In this document: positions 22,620-33,768 of the stretch, one piece after another
How the letters are laid out: each line of letters begins with the position of its first letter
How positions within the stretch are numbered: position 1 is the first letter of the stretch
Assembly (NCBI RefSeq): GCF_008831285.2
Contig: NC_045148.1
Span: forward strand, 18,841,002-18,905,001
Length of the DNA stretch: 64,000 bases
DNA from: Nymphaea colorata
Taxonomy: Eukaryota > Streptophyta > Magnoliopsida > Nymphaeales > Nymphaeaceae
Direction: 5' to 3'
Translations under genes and position numbers: made by a program
The notes under the pieces: generated by a model
The model's input: only the letters and a program-made list of their open reading frames with translations
The model's database searches: none
What the model was told of the DNA's origin: nothing

Positions 22620-23391
22620 ATCTGGTTTTAAATAGGAATTCGAACAATAACAACACCATAGAAAGGTAGTCGGATATGGATGTTGGTGGTATTAAGTCCT
22701 TTATCTGGATCTAAATCCAAATCCTGATCTAATCAAGCTAAATACCTGCGGTTGAGTCGGCATCACGATCCATAGACCCGACCCGTTTATATCTTATTGT
22801 TCATCCTCAAATAAGTCATTTACTGAATGTCAGGGGCATAAAAGTCAGAATGAAAATTAATGTGATTTTCTTTTATGAGTTATATTGTAGATGAGAAGTG
22901 GGAAAAGGAAAAGGGTAGGAGAGGGCCATTAGGGCATAGGGGAAGGAAGAGGATGGTGTGCAGAAGGCCGAAAAGGTAGGCGAATAAAAGGGAGAAGAAG
23001 GAAAAAGAGAAGGTAGACGCACCTCTCTCTCTATCTTCTGCTTCTTCTTCTTCTTCGATCTTCTTCATCCTCTTTTGGTCGATTCCCAGATTTAATGGGT
23101 GGTTAGAGTAACCGCAATTCAGGTAATCCATCGACTCCTACTTCCTCCTTTTCATCGTCTTTCATTTTTTGTGATCTTCTTTTTGAGGTTTGTGTTTCAC
23201 AGATTGGTCTATCTTTGTTTCTTCTGCTTCTGTTCTCACTGAGAATGGTGTTAACGGTGAAGGTTTTGAATTAGGGTACCGGAGTATCCGAAGTGTTTTC
23301 TTGCTGTAGTTTGGAGATTGGGAAGTCCGTCGGTTTTCGTCTGCGAACACGCGAAGTGGAAGCCCTGATTTGGTGGTAGGGTTTAGATCGG
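22620..23391 (+). promoter_or_regulatory. Upstream region and CT-rich leader of the PTM-like gene
   Basis: The segment 23020-23160 is rich in CTCTCT and CTTCTTCTT, typical of plant 5' leaders. A CAG/GTAATC site near 23121 and a later TGTAG acceptor-like site could define a leader intron, but this is uncertain. The start codon at 23392 lies in GATCGGATGG. Confidence 0.45.
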
Positions 23392-26300
23392 ATGGATTCG
23401 GGGAATGGCATGGCTGCCGGCAGGAAGCGGGAGAGAGGCAGCGGGGAAGAGTTGAAGGGGGTGGCGTCGGTCGAGGGCAAGGGGCGGGCGGAGCGACGTG
23501 GCCGTAGGTTTGTCGGTGGATATGTTATGAAGGATTTTCCTGGGCACGGAGTCTTTCTAGGGAAGGTGGTCTCCTTCGGGGCTGGGTTGTACAAGGTTTG
23601 GTACGAGGATGGGGACTGCGAAGAACTGGATTATGATGAACTCTGCAGAATTTCCGTGGAGAAAAGTGAGTTCGATGAGGCGATAATGAGTAGAAAAAAA
23701 AGTTTGGATCAGTTGGTTTATTCGGGCAAGTTGGTTAATGCTACTCCTGGTGGTCGAGGCAGACGCAAGGCTATGGTTTCACATCCAGGTTTGGGCGATG
23801 AAAGTTCGAGAAGTGGTTTTAACTCTGAACCTGAATCTATGGTTGTAGATAGAGCAGAAGAAGTCCTTTCTAATGATGGAAGGCCTGGTAGGAAACGCAA
23901 GCGACGGAAGGTGGCCGATAAGGCAGACACAAAAGTCGGTACGGTGTTGGAGGACCGACAGGTAGAACTGCAAAGTAGATGTTCTACCAATTTTGAAATT
24001 GATTCCTCGGTGATCCTAGAGAAGACTGCTTCGATGCCTACATCTCCTTGTGGACCTTTGGTATATACAGATGGTGGTACTCGTGCATTTTCAGATGGAA
24101 GGTCTGAACATTGTGTTGATAGAGAAGCTGATTCATATAGTGATTCTTGTGAGTCTGAAGATCCTGTTAACGGAAACACATCGCCTGTTGACAGTGAGAT
24201 AGTCCTTCCACCGCCTCCTTCTTTGCCTCCATCTTCTACCGATATAGATGTCCCACTTGAATCGATTGCAGAACTCTTTTCTGTTTACAATTTCCTTCGG
24301 TCATTTAGCCGTCAGCTGTTTTTGAGTCCCTTCAGTTTCAACGAGTTTGTGGCTTCACTTAGTTTTGGTTCTGCCAACTCCATCCTTGATGCTGTTCATG
24401 TGTCCCTCCTGCGGGCTTTGAAGCGTCATCTTGAAACACTCTCTTCCAAGGGAAATGTTCTTGAATCAAGAATTTTGAGGTATGTTACGTTTTGTTTTTG
24501 GAATTTCCTTCCATGGATTTGGCTTTCTTTTTGCACTTACTAAGTAGTGATTAGTCATGGTTGTTGTATGATTTGCACGGGCAATCCGTTGAACGCTTTG
24601 TGCAGTCCCTGGAATAAGTTGAATACAGCCTTATCTCTTGTGAAAAGCCTGATCAACTTGTTTCATATGCCAATGCCTCATGTACTAAGTTCAATAACTT
24701 AGAAGCCATTTTCTTTAACCAGTCTAGATCTTTGCTCATGTTCATGTGCTCTTGCTAAAAATATTTCATTGCCGTTACTATTGAAAATGTCATTTGCAGA
24801 CACCTTGATTGGAGCCTTTTAGATGCATTGACTTGGCCAGTTTTTTTAGCTGAATATCTTTTGGTATCTGGAGCTATATCTAAAATGAAGATGAAGATTA
24901 CTGGTGCCAATTTTTTAGATGGAGAATACTATGCTTCATCTGTGTCCACAAAACTGAGAATCCTGCAAATCCTCTGTGATGATGTTGTCATATCTGCAGA
25001 GTTAATGGCTGAGCTAGATATGCGTGCGGAGAAAGAAACCTTGAAAGAAAATGATGCTGATCCAAGTTGTCCTACAGAAGGCAGTTTCGCAGATGTTTAT
25101 CCTGAGCGAGCAAACTGTCCTTCTGTTAGGTTAGATACTCCAGGTTGCACTGTTAATAGTGTTTATTCTTCTCAACATCCTTCTAAGGTGTCGTGTTATT
25201 CCAACTCCTTAGATGGGAAGGCTGATATTCCAGTTGTTGACACGGAAAATACTGCCCATGATGGAAATAGCGATGAATGCTGCCTTTGCGGCATGGATGG
25301 GATGCTGGTTTGCTGTGATGGATGCCCTTCTGCATATCATTCACGATGTGTAGGTATAAATAAAGCTTATTTACCAGAAGGATCGTGGTTTTGCCCAGAG
25401 TGTGTTGTGGATAAGATGGGATCTACTTCATCACGTATAGGGAAGGGTTTAGCTGGTGCTGAGCTCTTTGGCGTTGATCCTTATGGCCGTGCATATTTTG
25501 GCACATGCAATTATCTACTAGTGTAAGCTTTCTAGATCTCTTTTTCTCTCTTGACTCTTCCTTAAGTCTATACATGTTCCAAAATCTTACTTTCGACTGC
25601 TGTTGTACATGCTTATCTTTTTTCCTATGCATTCGCATCTTTGATTTTATCAGCTATGCTTCATTAAATAATTTTAATTTTACCTTTTCATAACCCATGA
25701 AATATTTATCGGACAGGTTCTGGAGATAGTAGTTTCCATGGGACAAAGTAATATTACTGGAAGACGGGACCTATTAGTACAGCATAAAAAAAATGTTGAA
25801 CAAGAAAAAAAAGAAAAATTAAGAAATAGAAGATAATACAAAAAGAAGAAGAAGAAGAAGAGCGAAATATCTGTTCAGGGCAACCTGAAAAGTTTGGGTC
25901 AATTTGCTGACCCTAAATTAGTTCAGTTGGGTTTGGTGGATCAGGTCGAGTGGTCTTGTCCAGTATAACCTGTTGAGATTTAGATATTATTTGTGTAAGA
26001 CATTTGATTGGCCTACAGTTTCAATGGAGGCTTGAATCTGATGCCTGAGAGTATGATCTTTCAACAGTGTGCCAACCAGTAAGTTGGTAACCAATCTGTT
26101 GAATTTTCAAGTTGTTATAGATATGCAGGATGCCGTTTAATAGACACTAGTGTTCGACTTACCAGGATCACATTCTGTGCAGACTGTTTGTTCGTACTCA
26201 ATCTTCAGTTGGGTGAGAAGTTGGTCGTTGTCTTCCTAAAGTGAAAGCTTATTGACTTTTTTAGTTTGATTTATTTCACATTGGAGCGGGAAGCCCAATT

Positions 26301-29300
26301 CTGACTCCTTGGACAACATGAGGTTAGGCTGATTAGTTATATTCGGGGTACAAACTCATTTAACCCTGTTTGCTCCAGTAGCTTCTGCTATAATTTGTGA
26401 TATGTTATCTCGTTCTACTGGAGAGATCCTATTCCAGGTTCATTCAGGTTTGAGTCTTTTGAGAAAATTGAATATTGGTTATTTGGTTAGTTTTCTTTTT
26501 TGTTTTTGAGTTTTTGTTTAAGAACTTGAACCATGTTGCTTTTTTTTTTTTTAAACTGACAGTGCTTATTTGGTATTATATGAAATGTTTCAACATTGCG
26601 AATTTACTGCTAGTGGATAGAGCAATGTTATCCGTATCGTACGATATGGACGCGTATCGTACGATACGTATCGTATAGGTCAAAGAAACCTATACGATAT
26701 GTGTTTGATAAGCGATACGTGTCCGTATCGTACATGTATCGTACGATACGGGTTAAAACACTTTTTTTTTTTATTTTTGAAAGTTTAAACACTCCTCCCT
26801 CTCTCACTTCTTATATTTAAAGACTCCAAGAGACATAGGAGGGAGAGATTTTGCTCATTTTCATAAAAAATAACCGAGGATTCATTGATTTGAGAGATAT
26901 TATCGTTGAATCATGAAAGATTATAACTATATGTTTTAAACTGTGATGTAATCTAAGTCCTAAAACTCCAAGTCTTAAGGCTCTAAGTCCTAAGATTCTG
27001 TAAAATTTTCAAGTTTAAAATTGTGATGGATGCTTATTATGTTATTTTGTATATCTAATTTATTATTTTTGAGTGTGTTGTTGATATACATGAATGTTTC
27101 TTATGTATGATGATCTTTTTTATATTTGAATATGTTTTTCTTGATTTCTATTTTTTGTTCATTTTTTCAGATTTTTAATGATTTTTCTCTATTTTTTCTG
27201 ATTTTTAAATATTTTTAAAAATTAAAAAATTAATTTTACGCTATGCTACATTTGCGATACGTTACGATACGGGGTATAGGTCGGCCCGACCGATACACGA
27301 TACGCTGCGCCTTTTATAACGTTGGGATAGAGTCTTGCTGGATTACGTAATTGAAAAGCCATTTATACGCCAATGTGCTTTAGACATTATTTATGTACAT
27401 AAACGTTTTTTTTTTTTGTTTTTTGTTTTTCCTGCTGTGGTAGAAGGACTAATTTGGATAATTGTGGGTGCCTGGATGATGGTCTCTCTTAAATATGTAT
27501 ACTTGTTATGGATTTTCCGTCTATTATTATTTTTCTCACTGTACGGATATTACAGACTTGAAGATTCATTAAATCAAGAGACACCTTTGAGATATTACAA
27601 TGTGGATGATATTCCAGCTATCCTTACAGCACTTTGTTTGTCTGAGCAATATTCTTCCATGTACTCTGGTATATGTAAAGGAATTTCTCAATATTGGGAG
27701 ATTTCACCACCCTTGGGAAAGGCATTGAATTTAGTAAACGGTTTTGCTAGTTTGGGCACTCAAGCTGAAAAGGAAGATGTCAATAGAACTGCAATTGCTG
27801 CTGAACAAAATGCTTTAATCTCGACTAAGGTGGAGATTGATAGTTACAGAAACCATATGTCTGAAAGTCTTAATACCCACAAGGCATTAGTGGATCATCA
27901 ATATGCCTGCAATGGGAGTGGGGGTTATGGTTCCTCCATGGATTCATTGAGTAGGGGTGATCTTTCAGGCGTCCAGCAATCTGTTGGTGGGACTTGTGGA
28001 GAGCCTGTTAAAGAGGAATCTGTGGCTTCAGAAGTTAGGGTCCACAGGACATTTGATCAATTTGTTGATGACAATGCATTTCAAATAAGTAATCCTACCA
28101 TTGATGAATATCAAAATCTCAAAGTGGATCCTGTGACAGCTGTTTCTGTTCACTTGCCAACTGACGGCTTCTGTCAATATCAGCAGCAAGAAGACAAAAT
28201 ACCAATCATGATGGGGTCAGCTACATGTGCATCTGGAAGTCAAGTGCGGCTTACTTGTGGTGCCAGAATGGTGAAATATGTTACTTTGGGGGGATCATAT
28301 CAGAAGGTTGACTTTGTGCCTAGTTCCTACACAAACCAGTACATCCATGGTGATATTGCAGCCTCTGCTGCTGCTAATCTGGCTATTATTGCTGCTGAGG
28401 ACAACAAAAACTCTAGTAATAATGCTTCTTCTAATCCTAGAAAATTTGCTTCTTCAAATATTGCGTTGCAAATGAAAGCATTCTTGGGAGCAGCAACCTA
28501 CTTCTTTTGGCCTGGTTTGGAGAAGAAGTCTACAGAGATTCCTAGGGATAGATGTGGATGGTGTATCTCATGCCAATTTGCTGTGAACAATAGTAACTAT
28601 AGGAAAGGATGCCTGTTAAATGCTGCTACCTTGAATTCAGTGAAAGGAGCCTCAAAGGTTCTTGGTGGTGGCCCCCGTCCTGTTAAGAATAATGTGGGTC
28701 CTATTGTGGCAGTTGCTGCCTATGTTCTACATATTGAGGAAAGCTTACATGGCCTAATAACTGGTCCATGGTTAGCTGCAGCTTACAGGAGGCAATGGCG
28801 AAAGCAAGTTGAGCAAGCATCTAGCTGCAGCAACCTAAAGTTTCTTTTGCTTGAGGTATGTTTTCTTGTAGTGTGTTGAGTAAGTCATACAATGGGCATC
28901 TTTGATGTGACTGCAAGGTAGATTAAGATTCAAATACAGTTGCCTCTTTTGCGTTAAATTTTTTAGAAGTAATAATATGCTGGAGACAGTGATGACTTTT
29001 TCCCTAAACTGTGAAAACATGGTTGTGCTGTAATATTCTACCCTATACTAGGTACAAGAATAAAGCACTTGTAGCACTTCTCTTTAGGTGAATTAATGCT
29101 GACAAATTGGTTATTGGAGACGTGCCCTTGGGGTTAGATATCACTTATTGAAGTTCTACTCTACATGTTGAATCAATTTTTATTTTTTCTAACTTTATGA
29201 ATATTCTTTACTTGATACATTTGAATTTTGTTGAGACAAAATTAAGCCCTTTATGCGTACTTTGTAGTTCGTAGTCTTGCCATATATTAAGAAATTATCT

Positions 29301-32300
29301 CGATAGCTGTTTGTTTGCTTAACTTTTTATGGTTTTTGGATATGGTTCACAGTCATAAATGTGGTTCTCAGGCTTTGGGGTATTTGTTGGCAATATTGCT
29401 TTCACAGCGAAATTTTGGGTTCAAAAATGAGAATGATAAAAATAATAGAAAAATGGTAATATTAAGAGATTCTTACTGATTTTTTCAGGAACATATCAAT
29501 GAAGATTTGAAGTGATTATCAAAGTTTCGGAATAAACAAAAATGAAAATGGACATTAAAACTGTAAAAAGGTTTATCTGTTAATAAAAATGGAAATTGCG
29601 AGAGATATTTTGTGACAATTTTTTTGAAAAAAACCTAGATTTATCTGTTACATTTATCTTGTTTTGACATAAAATGATATTTTTGGAATATGTCTGATGT
29701 TTATGACTTTGATATGTTCATAGTTTTATCCACTAATTTAACTGGGAAGTGTGCTTGCTTTTCGCATGTCATTCTAGTGGCTGTTTTTACTTTACTTCAT
29801 CCCCTCACTATTTTGCATGTCCTCATATGAATATTTTGTTGCTTGGGTGATTACAGTTAGAGCAACATGACAGTTATCAACTGCATTCAGATTTTACACA
29901 CACACATATATAGTGTGTGCGTGCCATAGCGCGATAGTTATCATGCTGTTTTTAGAAAATGATATATTAATATAAGAAAAGAGAAACTTTAAATTAAATT
30001 ATTTATCATCATGTTTATCAACATTAAAACATTAATTATCTAGTTATTTTTAGGTGTTATGAATTTCTCATTCATTTTATTTTTATCTATTTTTTAGGAT
30101 TTTGAAGAAAATTTCCAAAATTTTCTCTAGAAAAACAACTTTGCCGCTGTTGAGAACCTGCGAACGACGTAGGTACACACACTGACATACAAACACACAC
30201 ACACACACAAATATATATGCCATCACGTTTTCCCAACCATATATTTTGAAAAATTTCCAGATGCTTGCTGTTAGATTTGACACTTTTTAGTAGTAAAGAA
30301 TCCAAGGAAATAGTGATCATATCAACTGTGAACCAAACATCATATAAATGCGATGGTTGGTTGAAATCTAAAAAAGAATTGTTCTTTTATGATATCCAAG
30401 TTGGATAAGTGCTGATTTTCACAGTATTTTTTAGTAAAATGACTAATATTCAGGCTTCAGCAAGTCTGCAAGGTTGGTTCATTTGCTGAGCTATCTAATG
30501 AGGTGTTTATGACTTTATGTTGCAGCAATGGCTGATAGTTCTTTGAATTGGGTTGGACCAAGGTATTCTTTATGATTACCTGAACCTAGTGGTGAAGGCA
30601 TATTCACTTACAGGTCATTTGTTTCGGAGTTTCCAATTTGGTTAATAAGGAGTCCAGCCTGACCACTTTCTTTTTCTTTTTCTTTTTTTTTTCTGAAGAG
30701 AGAAAGTGGGTACAAAAAGGGTGAAATTATCTGAAACCAGACCTAGATTAGACTAGTTGGATTGAAATTGGTGGTTAAACTGGTCTACGCAAGCAATTTA
30801 ATTGGATATGTTGGTTATTTAATTATAATTCTCTCTCTGTCAATGGTTAATTGACGAGGTCTATATGAAATGGTCTCACTATATTATTTGCAGCTGGAGA
30901 AGAATATACGTCTTGTAGCATTTTCTGGTTCTTGGATTAAACAAGCAGATGATTGGTCGGCCGAGGCTTCAGCAAAGGAGAAATCTGTCATTTCTGTTCG
31001 ACCAACTCAAAAGCATGGTCCAGGTAGAAGGGGCAAAAGAAGTTCAGGAGCTTCCGGAAGCACATATGACTCTACCGAATCCAATTCAAATGATTTTCAC
31101 TGGTGGTGTGGGGGAAGTTTATCCAAGCAGGTATTGCAGAAAGGGGTTTTGCCTTCTGTTAGAGCAAAAAAGGCAGCTAGGCAAGGTACTTTCATTTTAA
31201 TGCATTTTTCAAGCATCAATCCTTTTCTTCTCCTCATCATCCATTTCTTTGTTTTATTTCGACAAGCAAATAACCTGCTCATATACAGGTGGTTTTCAGA
31301 GGATACCTGGTGTCTTTTACTCTGAAAGTGCTGACATTCCGAGAAGAAGCAGGTGTATTGCTTGGAGATCTGCAGTTGAAATGGTAAAGAGTATATCTCA
31401 GCTGGCGCTGCAGGTATATATGTTTTTTTCTCTTTGAGTGTTCAACCCAGTATTAGGTGTCGATGTAAGTATTTCTAATGCAGTCAAACTGAACTATGTA
31501 ACAGGTCAGATACCTTGATGCTCACATTAGGTGGAATGATCTCCATCGGCCTGAGCAGGTTCCTCAGGATGCGAAAGGGGCACAAGTGGAAGCTTTTGCT
31601 TTTAGTCGTGTAGTTTTATCTGCAAAAGCTGTTGTTAATAATGAAACAAGGTATATGCTAGATTTTAGGGCTCAGGGAGATCCTCCGGCACGGATTCTGA
31701 AGAATGTGATACAAGCTGATCAAGGCCAAGGTGGCAAGTGTAAATATTGGTTTTCTGAATATCATATTCCACTTTACCTCATTCAAGAATATGAAGGAAG
31801 GATTTGTCCAACTTCTACCAAGAAGCCCTTGATGTTGTCAAATAAGCATCAGATGAATCAGTCTATCTCATTCCACAAAGACATTTTTTCTTACCTCATT
31901 CAGAAACTGGACATGCCTGAGAGGCTCTTTTGCAAACAATGCCAGAAAGATCTGCTGCCAAAGTAAATTTGTTTCCTTGTACTTTGTTTCCTTAAGGATA
32001 AGCTATTTTTTTTATAATAAACTTGATTGAATTTGTTTGCTATTCCTGCAGGGTTCTTGTCAAATGTGGATCTTGTCAAGGTACAGATGGAAAATTATGT
32101 GGAAAGATTTATTATTGCCTGACACTGAAATGCTGATAGGATTATTTGTCAATCACTGTGAACTTTCCTGTGTCAGGTTCTTTTCATAAAGACTGACGAT
32201 GGTGTTGATGGGATTATTTATAACTAACACTAGTCCTTCCTTTTTTAGGTTCTTTTCACAGAAACTGTGTAATGGTGACATCCATTATCGGGGAACAATT

Positions 32301-33768
32301 AGAGACTACAGTTACTTGCTATGCATGTTATGGCAATGAACAGAATAGACAAAACCACCTTGGCCAGGATTACTCTGGATCTGGTGTAGTTCAAGGACAG
32401 ATGAACAGTTTGAATCGGCCATATTATCAACCTGCGAGACCATATATGAATCCCTTGGTACCTGCTCCATTTTCAAGCACTCAAATGCATACGGAGGCTA
32501 CTGCTGCACCTACACGTCATCTAAAATCATGCAAGAAAGTTGGTGATTCTTCGACGTTCGGTCTTATATTGAAGAGAAATAAGACCCATAAGCCTGCTGT
32601 TGACTTTTGGAACAAAAATGTTCTACGTGGAGGGAACCAAAATGCTGATATGTCTACTGGACCTGTTTGTTCTCTCTGCCATAAGCCATACAATCCATCT
32701 CTTTTATATGTCAGATGTGAATTTTGTGAAAGTATGTTTACTAGAAACTGTTTTTCTGTTTGATGGGCACTGTCACATGTTCATGCAGTTTGTGCCCATC
32801 TATTTATGTTTTCTTTTCTTTTCTTTTAACATCTTTTTCTTCCCTGTTTCTGTGCAGATTGGTTTCACGGTGAGGCTGTCCAGCTTGTGGAAAGCCTTAT
32901 TAATGACGTGATAGGATTTAAATGTTGTAGATGTCGAAAGAAGTGTGTGCCCATATGTCCATTTGCTGATGTTCAAACTAAAAAAAGGTGGAAAAGGAAT
33001 GGAAAGCGAGGAGGCTGCGAAGAATTTTTGGCTGCACAAGAGCTGGAAGAAATGCCCAATGTAACTCTTGGAGACCACATGATATCTGTCGATGGCACTG
33101 AAGCTGAGGATGATCCGCTCCTTTTCTCTCTTGGAAAGGTTGAACCTGTTATTGACCAATCCTTTTCAGGGGTGTCCATTTTTGATAACTCTGGACAGGC
33201 ATACAGAAGTCCACAAAAACTACCTGTCAGAAGGCGCCACATACAAGAAGAAAATGGATATCCAGATAATTATAGTCTTGCAGGTGCTCCAATGTACAGA
33301 GAAGAGAAGGGAAGCACCATGGAGTTTTCTCAGGTAGAGTGGCCATTTTCAGCTGCAAGCTATTGTGAGGATGAAGAGATGATGCTTGGTGATAACCTGG
33401 TTGATTGTGAAAATACTGCCCTTGATGATATGCAGTACGAGCCTCAAACGTACTTCTCACTCACAGAGTTGCTGGCATCTGAAGGCAATGAGGCTGAAAA
33501 TACCACTAACGTGTCAATGGATGCAACGGACAACTGGCATACATACGCTTCCGCTTTTGAAACTAATGGAGTAGTCGATGCAGAAGGGTGCTTGCAACCT
33601 GGCGTTTCCCCTGACTCGTCTTTCTTGTTAGCTCCTTGTGGAATTTGTGCCCTCAGTGACCCAGCACCTGATGTCCCGTGCGAGATTTGTGGATTTCTAG
33701 TGCACAGTACGTGTCTGCCCTATGCCATTTCAGAGGATGGGTGGAAATGCGGATCCTGTGAAAGTTAA
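23392..33768 (+). CDS. DDT/PHD-finger chromatin protein, PTM-like (nine exons, ~1802 aa)
   Basis: Exons by splice consensus and frame: 23392-24479, 24800-25522, 27556-28855, 30894-31185, 31289-31413, 31505-31962, 32052-32080, 32249-32731, 32858-33768. They total 5409 nt and close exactly in frame. Domains in order: Tudor-like segment (about 42-90, GVFLGKVVSFGAGLYKVWYEDGD); DDT domain (about 290-420); PHD1 (about 520-567, CCLCGMDGMLVCCDGCPSAYH...WFCPEC); a long WHIM/WSD-like region with RCGWCISCQ; PHD2 (about 1316-1365); PHD3 (about 1476-1540, CSLC...FCENWFHGEAV); PHD4 at the C-terminus (CGICALSD...WKCGSC). The order matches Arabidopsis PTM (At5g35210) and its paralogues At5g22760 and At5g12400, nuclear histone-reader transcription regulators. 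Arabidopsis PTM is reported to carry C-terminal membrane segments and act in chloroplast-to-nucleus signalling. This protein stops right after PHD4 and shows no membrane segment, so it is more like the soluble paralogues. Confidence 0.9.
25523..27555 (+). other. Intron 2 of the PTM-like gene
   Basis: The donor GTGTAAGC allows GT/GTAAGC; joining after GT gives an uninterrupted frame into ACTTGAAGATTC at 27556. The intron is about 2.0 kb. A third of it is the hAT-like MITE; the rest is AT-rich with no gene. Confidence 0.75.
26623..27324. mobile_element. hAT-like MITE, 702 bp, in intron 2 of the PTM-like gene
   Basis: The element begins CAATGTTATCCGTATCGTACG and ends ...CCTTTTATAACGTTG; the outer 9 bp are inverted with one mismatch (CAATGTTAT / CAACGTTAT). 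It is flanked by the perfect 8-bp direct repeat GGATAGAG at 26615-26622 and 27325-27332. An 8-bp duplication with CA-starting ends is characteristic of the hAT superfamily. The first ~130 bp and last ~80 bp hold many copies of the palindromic word CGTATCGTACGATACG and its parts. The centre is AT-rich and has no transposase frame, so it is non-autonomous. Confidence 0.85.
28856..30893 (+). other. Intron 3 of the PTM-like gene
   Basis: The intron is about 2.0 kb, from GAG/GTATGT to TTTGCAG/CTGGAG. It carries short CA microsatellites near 29898 and 30186-30210. No embedded gene is seen. Confidence 0.75.
32052..32080 (+). other. 29-nt microexon (exon 7) of the PTM-like gene
   Basis: Between CCTGCAG and GTACAG lies a 29-nt exon encoding the central zinc-binding VKCGSCQ of PHD2. 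It is needed to keep the frame (phase 2 in, phase 1 out) and to complete the finger: CKQCQ from exon 6 and FHRNC...CYAC from exon 8. Confidence 0.8.
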
